Of a stretch of DNA of 64,000 nucleotides, positions 9,674 to 17,794 are shown piece by piece (within the stretch, counting starts at the first letter, position 1; the number at the start of each line of letters is the position of its first letter). Source of the stretch: Pseudomonas sp. SCB32. Lineage in GTDB: Bacteria > Pseudomonadota > Gammaproteobacteria > Pseudomonadales > Pseudomonadaceae. The stretch is from NCBI RefSeq assembly GCF_009189165.1, contig NZ_CP045118.1, positions 2,418,001 to 2,482,000 on the forward strand. The letters are read 5' to 3'. The position numbers and the translations under genes were made by a program. Under the pieces are notes generated by a model. The model did not search any database, was not told where the DNA came from, and saw only the letters and a list, made by a program, of their open reading frames with translations.

Positions 9674-10279
9674 ATGCCTATCGAACTGCTGCCGGAAACC
9701 CCCTCGCAGACCGCCGGCCCCTACGTGCACATCGGCCTTGCCCTGGCCGCCGCCGGCAACCCGGCCCGTGACCAGGAAATCTGGAGCGAAATGGCCAAGC
9801 CCGGCGCGCCCGGCGAGCACATCCTGCTGGTCGGTAACGTCTACGACGGCAACGGCCACCTGATCCGCGACTCCTTCCTGGAACTGTGGCAGGCCAATCA
9901 TGAAGGCGTGTACGACAGTGCCTACGACCTGGAGAAACCCTTCAACGGCTTCGGCCGTACCGCGACGACCTTCGATGCTGGCGAATGGCAGGTGCGTACC
10001 ATCAAGCCCGGCGTGGTGAAGAACGCCGCTGGCGTGCCCATGGCGCCGCACATCAACGTTTCGCTGTTCGCCCGCGGGATCAACATCCACCTGCAGACCC
10101 GCATCTACTTCGAGGATGAAGCGCAGGCCAACGCCGTGGACCCGGTGCTGAACCGGATCGAGCAGCCCGAACGTCGGCAGACGCTGATCGCCAAGCGCTG
10201 TGAGGTGGACGGGAAGCTCGCTTACCGCTTTGATATCCGCGTCCAGGGTGATGCGGAAACGGTGTTCTTTGACTTCTGA
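9674..10279 (+). CDS. pcaG: Protocatechuate 3,4-dioxygenase alpha subunit
   Basis: The 201-residue alpha subunit starts MPIELLPETPSQTAGPYVHI, the typical PcaG opening. It keeps the intradiol dioxygenase beta-sandwich (IRDSFLELWQANHEGVYD, RTIKPGVVKNAAGVPMAPHI) but lacks the full iron-ligand set, as expected for this subunit. A GGAGAAAAATAAG ribosome site precedes the ATG. Its 3' end overlaps the probable start of zapE by 29 bases. Confidence 0.96.
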   Translation: MPIELLPETPSQTAGPYVHIGLALAAAGNPARDQEIWSEMAKPGAPGEHILLVGNVYDGNGHLIRDSFLELWQANHEGVYDSAYDLEKPFNGFGRTATTFDAGEWQVRTIKPGVVKNAAGVPMAPHINVSLFARGINIHLQTRIYFEDEAQANAVDPVLNRIEQPERRQTLIAKRCEVDGKLAYRFDIRVQGDAETVFFDF

Positions 10280-11348
10280 TACACGCCTTCACGAAATATC
10301 CGCCGAAGCGGTCGCCGACCGTGTTCGGCGGCACTTCGCCGCCGCGCTCGACGAGCGCGGCTACCGTGCGGACGATGCCCAGCTGGCGGCGGTTGAACAG
10401 CTCGCCAACTGGCTCGACGACTTCCTCGCCGGCCGCCACGGCTTTTTACGCAAGCCAGTGGCCGGCGTTTACCTGTGGGGTGGCGTAGGGCGGGGCAAGA
10501 GCTTCGTCATGGACCACTTCTTTGCCGCCGCACCGATCCAGGCCAAGCGCCGCGTGCACTTCCACGCCTTCCTGCAGGAATTGCAGGGGCGCATGCTGGC
10601 GATTACCGGGCAGTCCGATCCGCTGGTGCGTGTGGCCCGCGCCATCGCCGAGGAAACCCGGCTGCTGTGCTTCGATGAGTTCCACGTCCACGACATCGGC
10701 GACGCCATGCTGCTGGGGCGCATGCTCAAGGTGCTGGTGGATGCGGGCGTCGGGCTGGTCTGTACCTCCAACTACCAGCCGGAAAACCTCTGCCCGAACC
10801 CGCTGTACCGGGAACGCTTCCGTCCGGCCATCGACCTGATCGAAAAGCGCTTCGACGTGGTTTCGCTGGATGGCGGCCATGACTACCGCGAGCAGAGCAG
10901 TGCGCTGGAAGAGTGGGGCAGCTACCTGTGGCCGGCGGAGCGCGATGACCTGCCGCTGATTGGCTCGCGCCTGGGGTTGGCGGTGGATGCGTGCTTCGAC
11001 GAGGTGCTGAGCGTCAACCACCACCCATTGAAGGTCCATGCCCACGATGACCGCTGCGCCTGGATGGACTTCAGCGAAATGTTCGAACGGCCGCGCTCGG
11101 CCAGCGACTACCTGTGGCTGATCGAGCACTACCCGCGCATGGCCGTGAGCGGCCTCGGCCCACTGGCGGACTACCCGCCGGACGTGAGCATGCGCTTCCT
11201 CAACTTCATCGACATTGCCTACGACCGCCAGTTGCGGTTGCAGCTGTTCGCCTCGGTCTCGCTGGAAGAGCTGGCGGCCGGTGGGGCGGCGGTGGATTTC
11301 GCGCGGACCTTGAGTCGGTTGCGGCAGTTGAAGCTGGAGCCGCTGTAG
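10251..11348 (+). CDS. zapE: AFG1-like ATPase ZapE
   Basis: The predicted product is a 365-residue P-loop ATPase of the ZapE/AFG1 family, linked in E. coli to FtsZ-ring constriction under stress. Walker A is GGVGRGKS in VYLWGGVGRGKSFVMDHFF. Walker B is LLCFDEFHVHDIGDAMLLGR. The sensor region contains CTSNYQPENLC. The ATG at 10251 lies inside pcaG (29-base overlap); TTG at 10269 is an alternative. The family is usually 350-380 residues, so either start fits. The association with pca genes is probably positional rather than functional. Confidence 0.88.
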   Translation: MRKRCSLTSDTRLHEISAEAVADRVRRHFAAALDERGYRADDAQLAAVEQLANWLDDFLAGRHGFLRKPVAGVYLWGGVGRGKSFVMDHFFAAAPIQAKRRVHFHAFLQELQGRMLAITGQSDPLVRVARAIAEETRLLCFDEFHVHDIGDAMLLGRMLKVLVDAGVGLVCTSNYQPENLCPNPLYRERFRPAIDLIEKRFDVVSLDGGHDYREQSSALEEWGSYLWPAERDDLPLIGSRLGLAVDACFDEVLSVNHHPLKVHAHDDRCAWMDFSEMFERPRSASDYLWLIEHYPRMAVSGLGPLADYPPDVSMRFLNFIDIAYDRQLRLQLFASVSLEELAAGGAAVDFARTLSRLRQLKLEPL

Positions 11349-11431
11349 GTGCGGTGAACACCGACAACCTCGGCACTGCGGTGGGATTTCGCGGACAAGG
11401 TCCGCTCCTACGGTAGCACTCGGTTCTTCCC

Positions 11432-11627
11432 GTAGGAGCCACTGTCTTCCAGGCTATTCGCTGCGCTCACCCTTCGGGCCGCACTGAAGTGCGCTCAGCG
11501 CAAGCGCTGTCCCGCGTTCGCGAGAGTGACGGTGTGATTCGTCGCCTTCCCGCAAACCTCATCCCCGTGAACGCGGGACGCGGCTCCACCGCGAACAGCG
11601 CTTGCGCTGGCCCGCTCCTGCGAGTCC
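11432..11627. repeat. Dispersed composite repeat, long form (copy 2 of 3)
   Basis: Begins GTAGGAGCCACTGTCTTCCA and runs through AAGTGCGCTCAGCGCAAGCG, then a CGCGTTCGCGAGAGTGACGG core, then CGCGAACAGCGCTTGCGCTG. It is the same element as 61093-61310 and an extended form of 2455-2572. A half palindrome GCGGACAAGGTCCGCTCCTA at 11391 precedes it. The 298-bp gap between zapE and yqjG contains only these repeats. Confidence 0.8.
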
Positions 11628-11646
11628 ATTACGGAGCGCGCAGTGA

Positions 11647-12648
11647 TCAGGATTTATGCGCGATCCCTTTGCCTGGCAGATGCTCCCGTCCATGTGGCGC
11701 GCTGAAGTCCTGCAGCGGCCCCAGTGGAACGACACCGGTCGGGTTGATGGTGCGGTGGCTGGCGTAGTAGTGATTCTTGATGTGCTGGAAGTCCACGGTG
11801 CCAGCGACGCCTTCCAGTTGATACAGCTCGCGCAGCCAGCCGGACAGGTTGGGGTAGTCCGCCAGGCGCCGCAGGTTGCACTTGAAGTGGCCGTGGTAGA
11901 CCGCGTCGAAGCGGATCAGCGTGGTGAACAGGCGCACGTCGGCTTCGGTCAGGTACTCGCCTGCCAGGTAGCGCTGTTTGCCCAGGCGCTCGTCCAGCCA
12001 GTCCAGCTCATTGAACAGGGTCTTGAAGGCCTCTTCGTAGGCACCCTGGGTGGTGGCGAAGCCGGCGCGGTACACGCCGTTGTTCACCGCCGGGTAGATG
12101 CGCTCGTTCAGCTCGTCGATCTGCGCCCGCAGCGGCTCCGGATAGAGGTCCAGGCGGTTGCCGGTGAGGTCATCGAAGGCCGAGTTGAACATGCGGATGA
12201 TCTCCGCCGACTCGTTGCTGACGATGCGCTGCTCATGCTTGTCCCACAGCACGGGCACGGTGACGCGGCCGGTGTAGTGCGGGTCGTCCTTCGTGTAGCG
12301 CTGGTGGAGGAGGTCCAGGCCGTCGAGCTTGTCGCCGGAAGAGCCCAGCGCCTTGTCGAAGGTCCAGCCGTTTTCCAGCATCAGCCAGCTGACCACTGAG
12401 ACGTCGATCAGTGACTCCAGGCCTTTCAACTGGCGGTAGATCAGCGTGCGGTGGGCCCAGGGGCAGGCCAAGGATACATAAAGGTGATAGCGGCCGGGCT
12501 CGGCACGGAAGCCGCCTTCGCCGCTGGGGCCGGGGCGGCCGTCGGCGGTGATCCAGTTGCGGCGCTGCGCGTTCTCGCGCTGGAAGCGGCCGTCCTTGCT
12601 GGTGTCATACCACTGGTCATGCCAGCGGCCATCGATCAACTGTCCCAT
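11647..12648 (-). CDS. yqjG: Glutathionyl-hydroquinone reductase (xi-class GST)
   Basis: The protein has 333 residues. The catalytic motif CPWAHRTLIYRQLKGLE in the N-terminal thioredoxin-like domain has the nucleophilic Cys of xi-class glutathione transferases. The C-terminal helical domain carries YLTEADVRLFTTLIRFD and YPNLSGWLRELYQ. These enzymes reduce glutathionyl-hydroquinones to hydroquinones in the cytoplasm. A GGAG element lies eight bases before the ATG at 12648. It is a single gene between repeats and the convergent-side tus operon. Homologues are often called YqjG or PcpF-like. Confidence 0.93.
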   Translation of the reverse strand: MGQLIDGRWHDQWYDTSKDGRFQRENAQRRNWITADGRPGPSGEGGFRAEPGRYHLYVSLACPWAHRTLIYRQLKGLESLIDVSVVSWLMLENGWTFDKALGSSGDKLDGLDLLHQRYTKDDPHYTGRVTVPVLWDKHEQRIVSNESAEIIRMFNSAFDDLTGNRLDLYPEPLRAQIDELNERIYPAVNNGVYRAGFATTQGAYEEAFKTLFNELDWLDERLGKQRYLAGEYLTEADVRLFTTLIRFDAVYHGHFKCNLRRLADYPNLSGWLRELYQLEGVAGTVDFQHIKNHYYASHRTINPTGVVPLGPLQDFSAPHGREHLPGKGIAHKS

Positions 12649-12735
12649 CTGCGTGCTCCAGAAAGCGGGTAGATGGAACCAGTCTATCGACTAATACTCG
12701 ATTGATTAGCGCAAAAACAGGATTTCAGGTATCGA

Positions 12736-13734
12736 TTAAGTCGATCTGTCGCGCGCACCCCAGCGTTTGTCGGCTTCCGCGAAGGCGTCGTCTCGCGGCA
12801 TTCCCATTGCGCGCAGGGCAAGCGCCATCGTCGCGCGTACCGCCAGTTCGCCATAGACATCCTCGACATCACCGCGCCAGACGGCGACCAGATGGGCGGG
12901 GGCGAGCGTTTCCGGCTTGACGTGGCGCAGTGGCGAAAGGGCCGGCCATTCCTCGTCCCAGGCCTCGCCATCGCGGCTGCCGTACAGGTGCGAAGTGGCG
13001 TCGGGGTTCACTTCGATCTCACCGCCTTCACCCTTGATGACGATGGCGTAGTCGCCGAGCAGGCGGCTGCCTTCGCGGTGCACCGCCTGGTAGCCGGGAT
13101 GGAAGATGCTCTGCAGCACGCAGGTCGCGCCGAGCGGGTTGAGCAGGCGTACGGCGGAGTGCATCGGCGAGCGCAGGCCGAGGGTGTTGCGTAGGTCGAT
13201 CATGAGCTGCAGGCGGGGCATCCAGTCCACCAGCGGGGCGAAGGCGATGCCCTTTGTGTCCAGCGCATTGCTGACCGAATCCCAGTTCCGGCACAGGGGC
13301 AGGCCGAGTTGCTCCAGCAGTTGCTCGGTATAGAGCCGGCCCGCGGTGTGCGCGCCGCCGCCATGCAGCAGGATGCGGGTGCCGCTGCCGGCCAGGCATT
13401 TGGCGGCCAGCAGGTACCAGGGCAGGTGGCGCTTCTTGCCGGCGTAGCTCGGCCAGTCCAGGTCCACGGCAATCTTCGGTGCTTGCAGGCGTGAGCGCAC
13501 GGCTTCGGTGAAGCCGGCCAGTTCCTCGGCGCTTTCCTCCTTGTGCCGCAGAAGCATCAGGAAGGCGCCCAGTTGGGTGTCTTCGACCTTGCCGTCGAGG
13601 ATCATTCCCAGCGCTTCGCGGGCTTCCTCGCGGGTCAGGCCGCGTGCGCCACGCTTGCCCTTGCCGAGGATGCGTACGAACTGGGCGAAGGGATGTTCTT
13701 CCGGGGTCTGCAGGACGAGTGGGGCGGCGGTCAT
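12736..13734 (-). CDS. ybiB: TrpD2/YbiB-type glycosyltransferase-fold protein
   Basis: The 332-residue protein resembles anthranilate phosphoribosyltransferase: a helical N-terminus (LTREEAREALGMILDGKVED), a glycine-rich loop (RILLHGGGAHTAGRL) and LRSPMHSAVRLLNPLGA. It diverges from true TrpD, as YbiB/TrpD2 proteins do; those bind nucleic acids in E. coli. Its ATG overlaps the tusE stop in ATGA, which makes it the fifth gene of the tus operon. The coupling suggests a link to RNA modification, but that is inference. Confidence 0.85.
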   Translation of the reverse strand: MTAAPLVLQTPEEHPFAQFVRILGKGKRGARGLTREEAREALGMILDGKVEDTQLGAFLMLLRHKEESAEELAGFTEAVRSRLQAPKIAVDLDWPSYAGKKRHLPWYLLAAKCLAGSGTRILLHGGGAHTAGRLYTEQLLEQLGLPLCRNWDSVSNALDTKGIAFAPLVDWMPRLQLMIDLRNTLGLRSPMHSAVRLLNPLGATCVLQSIFHPGYQAVHREGSRLLGDYAIVIKGEGGEIEVNPDATSHLYGSRDGEAWDEEWPALSPLRHVKPETLAPAHLVAVWRGDVEDVYGELAVRATMALALRAMGMPRDDAFAEADKRWGARDRST

Positions 13735-14066
13735 AGGCAATTGGTCGGCTTCGGCAGGCCGGCGAGCTTGGCGGCAAGCTTGGCCGGGGTGCCCTTGAAC
13801 AGGAGGTTGAGGTGCAGGCTGCTGCCCTTTTCCGGGCCGAGGCGCTGGGCGACGTACTTGATCAGCGGGCGGTTTGCCGGGGATAGCTGGAACTCGCCGT
13901 AGAACTCGCGCAGCAGCAGGAGGATTTCCCAATGCTCGGGCGAGAGGTGGATGCCCTCGTTGTGCGCCAGGGCCTCGGCGGCCGCATCGCTCCAGTCGTC
14001 GAGGTGCGCCAGGTAGCCGTCCTTGTCCAGCGGCAGGGCTTGTCCGTTGACCATCAGGGTGCTCAT
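13731..14066 (-). CDS. tusE: Sulfur-carrier protein TusE/DsrC family
   Basis: The 111-residue protein accepts persulfide sulfur from TusBCD and hands it to MnmA for 2-thiouridine synthesis in tRNA. The C-terminal arm ends PKPTNCL with the conserved penultimate cysteine (Cys110). WEILLLLREFYGEFQLSPANRPLIKYV is the family core (two pieces of one helix bundle). ATG overlaps the tusB stop (ATGA). The second DsrC cysteine of sulfite-reducing organisms is absent, as expected for a TusE. Confidence 0.95.
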   Translation of the reverse strand: MSTLMVNGQALPLDKDGYLAHLDDWSDAAAEALAHNEGIHLSPEHWEILLLLREFYGEFQLSPANRPLIKYVAQRLGPEKGSSLHLNLLFKGTPAKLAAKLAGLPKPTNCL

Positions 14067-14365
14067 AGCCAGGCGTTCACCTTGTCGAAGCGGGTGCAGA
14101 GCTCGACGAAGCCGGGGTAGTCGACCGCAATGACGCGGGCGGGAACGTCGTCCATGCCGCGCGCCTGCAGGTCTTCCAGCAGGGCGAAGAGTCCGTTGGC
14201 GGCGGGCATCAGCTCCAGCGCTTGGCATGGGGCGGTGCCGTCGCGCAGGGCATAGACGGCGTCGCCGGCCAGCAGCAGGCCGTCGTCCGGGCCGAGCAGG
14301 TGCAGGCAACTGGCGAGCCGGCCGTCGTTGAAGGGGGAGTGCGAGAGCAGGTGGAGAGTGGCCAT
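14063..14365 (-). CDS. tusB: Sulfurtransferase complex subunit TusB
   Basis: The 100-residue DsrH-like subunit starts MATLHLLSHSPFNDGRLASC and contains LLLAGDAVYAL. It forms the TusBCD sulfur-relay heterohexamer with TusC and TusD. It overlaps tusE by four bases and shares one base with tusC at 14365. Confidence 0.93.
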   Translation of the reverse strand: MATLHLLSHSPFNDGRLASCLHLLGPDDGLLLAGDAVYALRDGTAPCQALELMPAANGLFALLEDLQARGMDDVPARVIAVDYPGFVELCTRFDKVNAWL

Positions 14366-14724
14366 CAGATCGTGATCACCTGGTCGTGGGTTTGCAGCAG
14401 GTCGCGCAGGGCGGCAGTGTCGAGCGCCTGGACGGGCAGTGTCAGGCCGGTGGCCTCCAGGCCGCGCTCAGCGAGGCTGTGCTGGCTGACATAGAGCGCC
14501 TCCACGCCGAACAGCGGCAGGGCCTGCAGGTTGGCCTGCAAGTCCTTCTGTTCGAGGTTCGCCGGGCGTTGGCCGGGGGCGAGCTGGAACACGCCATCGT
14601 CGAGGAACAGCATCGAGATCGGCAGATCGAAGGCGCCGCCGGCCAGGGCGATATCCAGTGCCTCGCGGGCGGCGGGCCCGGCCCAGGGCGCCTGGCGGCT
14701 GATGATGAGCAGGGACTTGGCCAT
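14365..14724 (-). CDS. tusC: Sulfurtransferase complex subunit TusC
   Basis: The 119-residue DsrF-like protein starts MAKSLLIISRQAPWAGPAAR and carries ALAGGAFDLPISMLFLDDGV, the typical DsrE-fold strand-loop. It is the second gene in the tusDCBE order, with one-base stop/start overlaps at both ends that imply translational coupling. Confidence 0.93.
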   Translation of the reverse strand: MAKSLLIISRQAPWAGPAAREALDIALAGGAFDLPISMLFLDDGVFQLAPGQRPANLEQKDLQANLQALPLFGVEALYVSQHSLAERGLEATGLTLPVQALDTAALRDLLQTHDQVITI

Positions 14725-15116
14725 CAGTCGCCTCCGAAGCAGACCAGACGGTCCGCCAGTTGCGCCGCTTCATGCAGCTGGCCGAGGCCGGAAAGGTCCC
14801 AGGGCGCCTGCAGGTTGGCGGCGGGACGGGAATAGCGGTTGGCTTCTTCGTTGTTCAGCACGCCACGGCGCAGCGCGGCGGCGATGCAGACCACGCCGTC
14901 CAGTTGGTTGTCGGCGACGAAGCGGGTCCAGGCGGCGGCGACGTCCAGTTCATCCTGGCCGGCCACGGCGTTGGCCGACGCGCTGTACACGCCGTCTTGA
15001 TAGAAGAACAGCCGGGTGATTTCATGGCCGCCGGCCAATGCAGCCTCGGCGAAGCGTAGAGCGCGTCGGGCTGCCGGCGAATGCGGCGCAGAGAAGAGGG
15101 CGATGACGAACTTCAT
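14724..15116 (-). CDS. tusD: Sulfurtransferase complex subunit TusD
   Basis: The 130-residue DsrE-like subunit starts MKFVIALFSAPHSPAARRAL. The active cysteine is probably Cys77 in LDGVVCIAAALRRGV. It receives sulfur from TusA and is the first gene of the operon, so the promoter should lie in 15117-15195, just before the prophage remnant. Confidence 0.94.
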   Translation of the reverse strand: MKFVIALFSAPHSPAARRALRFAEAALAGGHEITRLFFYQDGVYSASANAVAGQDELDVAAAWTRFVADNQLDGVVCIAAALRRGVLNNEEANRYSRPAANLQAPWDLSGLGQLHEAAQLADRLVCFGGD

Positions 15117-15195
15117 GGAGCGGGCCTTCGCGGCGAATTTTCGCAGGATGATACGGCACTACGCCGGTTTTTGCCGCGTAGCAGGGTTGCGGATC

Positions 15196-15351
15196 AACCC
15201 GCTGCAGGACGCCGTCGACCTGGGCAAAGCCACAGAAGAAGAGCAGCGGAGTCTGCAAGAGTGGAAGAAGTACCGTGTGGCGCTGAGCCGCCTGTCAGCA
15301 CTGGAAGCGTGGCCGAACGTAGATAGGCCAAGTCAGCCAGCGCCCATCTGA
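15196..15351 (+). pseudogene. 3' fragment of a phage tail-fibre assembly gene
   Basis: About 51 codons read NPLQDAVDLGKATEEEQRSL and then WKKYRVALSRLSALEAWPNV and DRPSQPAPI before the stop. This is the C-terminal pattern of caudoviral tail-fibre assembly proteins (PLQDAVDL...EEE...W..YRVAL.R). The upstream part of the gene is missing and is replaced by the tusD promoter side, so the left end of the remnant lies near 15190. The stop is seven bases from the stop of the convergent acyltransferase. Confidence 0.75.
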
Positions 15352-15357
15352 CTGAAG

Positions 15358-16404
15358 TCACGTGGCATTCTGCGCGGGGGCGTTCTGATCTGGACTTGCC
15401 CTAACACTTCTCGATCGAACCGAATTGCGAAGTGGCTCAATCCAGGAGTCGGCGGCTTTGGACAGAAGGAACGAAATAGCAATGCATGGAAGCAAAGCTG
15501 CCCAGAACAAATCGAATCCTCGCCGCTGTCCCTCCAACACCACGCTACTGATCACGAAAGCAACTGGCCAGTGGGTCAAGAAAACTGGATATGCAAGGTC
15601 GCCAAGTATTTTCCCAGATCGCTTGAATGTCTTGACGGTTGTCGAGTTTACAAGTGTAAAGATCAGCGCTCCGAGTAGCGCGAAATTCGAATAAAAGAAA
15701 ATATTGAATTTCTTATCTTCAAATGAAGATAGAAAGCCACAAGTGACTAGGTTAACGACCCATGCAATAGTCAGTGCGGTGAAAAGTTTTTCTCTCTTGG
15801 TGGGAAGGAGTCGGGAAAGGCTCCGGAAGTGGTAAGTGCACGCACCTACGGAGAAAGGAAGCAATGCCGCATAGAAAGGGAAATACCTGGATTGCCAATC
15901 CATTCCCGAGATCAAGCTGTAAATGTGGTACGTCGTAGCAGCGAGCAGCGTCGCCACGGCTGTTGCTTTGGATCTTGCGACAAATGCCCAAAGTAGGAAA
16001 TAACAGACAAGCTCAACGGCTACCGACCAGGCGGGAGGTATTACCCTGAAGTAGGCGTCATAAAATTCGAAAGGGAAAATGAAAATGTTCCCTAAGAAGT
16101 CCTGAGGCCTGCTCCACATATACCATGCCGGGTGGAATTTGTCTGGCGCTGGAGTTATATATATTGCCGTAAACGCCAAGATGGCAGTAAGGAAGTATAC
16201 CGGGTATAGCCTAAGTGCTCGGTTTATTGCGAATGGTGCGAACTTGAATGAATACGTCTCGCAGAGAACGAGAGTCATCAAGTACCCTGAGACTATATAG
16301 AATCCGAAAACCGCAAAAACACCAAAGTGTAAGAATGGCTTCTGCTCAGATATGTGTGCGAGCACAACCATAAGAGCGAGAATAAAGCGAAATATCCCTA
16401 GCAT
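15358..16404 (-). CDS. OafA/YrhL-type membrane acyltransferase
   Basis: The 348-residue integral membrane protein has about ten hydrophobic segments. It has the acyltransferase-3 start MLGIFRFILALMVVLAHISE, with a histidine in the first helix, then FYIVSGYLMTL and NRALRLYPVYF. Such enzymes acetylate O-antigen or other surface glycans. GC is visibly lower than in the flanking core genes. It lies within the prophage remnant, convergent to the tail-fibre relic, a usual place for a cargo gene that alters the host surface and excludes phages. The substrate is unknown. Confidence 0.88.
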   Translation of the reverse strand: MLGIFRFILALMVVLAHISEQKPFLHFGVFAVFGFYIVSGYLMTLVLCETYSFKFAPFAINRALRLYPVYFLTAILAFTAIYITPAPDKFHPAWYMWSRPQDFLGNIFIFPFEFYDAYFRVIPPAWSVAVELVCYFLLWAFVARSKATAVATLLAATTYHIYSLISGMDWQSRYFPFYAALLPFSVGACTYHFRSLSRLLPTKREKLFTALTIAWVVNLVTCGFLSSFEDKKFNIFFYSNFALLGALIFTLVNSTTVKTFKRSGKILGDLAYPVFLTHWPVAFVISSVVLEGQRRGFDLFWAALLPCIAISFLLSKAADSWIEPLRNSVRSRSVRASPDQNAPAQNAT

Positions 16405-16531
16405 TTACTTTCAGTTCCTGGGGCCGAGCGCGGCCTATCGTTGGGCGGAGTATACCCTCAAGCGAAGGATGGAAACCTATCGGGAGCAGCCAGCCACCAC
16501 CGTGGCTTAGCACCTGCACATCACCCCAAAC

Positions 16532-16554
16532 GCCGGCCTAGAGCCGGCTTTTTT
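16532..16554 (+). terminator. Rho-independent terminator before the lysis genes
   Basis: GCCGGCCTAGAGCCGGC followed by six T. An open fragment ending at the TAG at 16506 (ending METYREQPATTVA) precedes it and may be the tail of a lost phage gene. Confidence 0.7.
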
Positions 16555-16572
16555 GTGCCTGGAGAAAACCTC

Positions 16573-17016
16573 ATGACCACCCTCGGCGTCCGCAACAACA
16601 ACCCCGGCAACATTGACTACAACCCGCGCAACGACTGGCAGGGCCAGCTCGGCCTGGAGCTTGGTGTGCCGAAGCCGCGCTTCGCTCGCTTCGATACGCC
16701 CGAGAACGGAATCCGCGCCCTGGGCAAGTTGCTGCTGGCGTACCGCGGCAAGGACGGCCTGCCTGGTGTAGGTGGTCCCGGTATCGATGCCGTTCGCGAG
16801 ACCATCAGCCGCTGGGTCCCAGGCAACGAGAACGACACCGAGGCGTACATCGGTGCAGTGGCCAAGTCCCTGGGCGTGCAGCCCAACCAGGTGATCGACG
16901 TTCGGCTGCCTGCGACCCTGCGCGGCCTGGTGGTGGCCATCATTCGGCACGAGAACGGTGGCGTGCCGTACCCGGGCGCGGTGATCGATGAGGGTGTGCG
17001 GAGGGCATTGGCATGA
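16573..17016 (+). CDS. Phage lysis-type/virion structural protein
   Basis: The 147-residue protein starts MTTLGVRNNNPGNIDYNPRN. This RNNNPGN opening is shared by many Pseudomonas phage proteins annotated as structural protein P5 or as a peptidoglycan-degrading virion enzyme. RFARFDTPENGIRALGKLLL and IIRHENGGVPYPGAVIDEGV follow. GGAGAAAACCTC precedes the ATG. It is followed by the spanin genes with ATGA overlaps, the usual lysis-cassette order. I infer muralytic activity from position; the catalytic residues are not certain. Confidence 0.8.
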   Translation: MTTLGVRNNNPGNIDYNPRNDWQGQLGLELGVPKPRFARFDTPENGIRALGKLLLAYRGKDGLPGVGGPGIDAVRETISRWVPGNENDTEAYIGAVAKSLGVQPNQVIDVRLPATLRGLVVAIIRHENGGVPYPGAVIDEGVRRALA

Positions 17017-17108
17017 ACGAAACCATAGTTTCGTTTCCAGTGCGCATTGCCGGTCTGCCGAGAAAAACGAAACCAGAGTTTCGATTGCAGCGGAGTGTTC
17101 TGGCATGA
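17013..17108 (+). CDS. 31-residue ORF coupled between lysis protein and spanin
   Basis: An ATG at 17013 overlaps the upstream stop (ATGA), and its own TGA at 17106 overlaps the spanin ATG at 17105 (ATGA again). The peptide is basic (starts MNETIVSFPVRIAGLPRKTK). It contains two copies of the palindrome CGAAACC-A/G-type (CGAAACCATAGTTTCG at 17018, CGAAACCAGAGTTTCG at 17068), exactly 50 bp apart. The double overlap argues for translation; the palindromes may be the real function. No family is recognised. Confidence 0.35.
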   Translation: MNETIVSFPVRIAGLPRKTKPEFRLQRSVLA

Positions 17109-17479
17109 GCGAACTCCCCTGGAAGGCCGCGGCCCTGGTGCTGGTCATCCTGCTGCTGGTGACCATCGGTAGCGGTCTGGGCGCATGGCTCGCCGCTGGA
17201 CACTACCGCCCGCAGCTCGACGCGGCCAACGACGCAAAGGGCCAGTGCGTAGCATCCCGCGGCAACCTGGAAGAGCTGGCCAAGAAGCAGGGCGCCAAGC
17301 TCGGCGAGTTGGCCAACCAGGCGCAGCAGCGACAGGCCAAGGCGGCCCAGGCGGTGGCCGATGCCAAGCCGCAGGCCGACCAACACTATGCCGCTGCCCA
17401 GCGTCTGCAGCAGGAGCACGCCGCCGGCGACCCGGCTGCGGTGGCAGAAGCGCTCATCGACAAGGAGCTGGGGCTATGA
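17105..17479 (+). CDS. Phage i-spanin (Rz-like)
   Basis: The 124-residue protein has one N-terminal inner-membrane helix (about 8-30, LVLVILLLVTIGSGLGAWL) and a long Ala/Gln-rich coiled-coil periplasmic part (LEELAKKQGAKLGELANQAQ). This is the design of Rz inner-membrane spanins, which fuse inner and outer membranes at the end of phage lysis. Its stop overlaps the next ATG. Confidence 0.85.
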   Translation: MSELPWKAAALVLVILLLVTIGSGLGAWLAAGHYRPQLDAANDAKGQCVASRGNLEELAKKQGAKLGELANQAQQRQAKAAQAVADAKPQADQHYAAAQRLQQEHAAGDPAAVAEALIDKELGL

Positions 17480-17745
17480 GGCTGCAAGTGATGCAGGTGA
17501 TGGTAGTGCTCTGCACGGTGGCGGGATGCCCCGACCAGGTCAAGCCTGAGCCGCGTACGGTGCGCGTGGAAGTTCCGGTGGCGATTCCGTGCCGGGCTCC
17601 AGAGGTCCCGGAACCGAGCTGGGCGACCGCAGTTCTGCAGAAGGGTGACAGCCTGCAGACGAAGGTGCGGGCACTGCTGGCCGAGCTGGAGCAGCGGAGG
17701 GGATACGAACGACTGTTGACTGCAACGATCAATGCTTGTCGATAG
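17476..17745 (+). CDS. Phage o-spanin lipoprotein (Rz1-like)
   Basis: The 89-residue protein has a signal peptide and a lipobox TVAGC with the lipidated Cys at 18. A proline-rich part follows (VPVAIPCRAPEVPEPSW), typical of Rz1. It is in an overlapping start/stop arrangement with the i-spanin rather than fully embedded in it. The pair should act together across the periplasm. Confidence 0.8.
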   Translation: MRLQVMQVMVVLCTVAGCPDQVKPEPRTVRVEVPVAIPCRAPEVPEPSWATAVLQKGDSLQTKVRALLAELEQRRGYERLLTATINACR

Positions 17746-17794
17746 ATAGACAAGGAGTATATTTGGGCCACCCTATGGTGTCAGGTTGCCACTT

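Noticed and set aside
10200..10250. Extended zapE start inside pcaG
   Set aside because: The extra residues do not resemble the family N-terminus and would deepen the overlap; ATG 10251 fits better.
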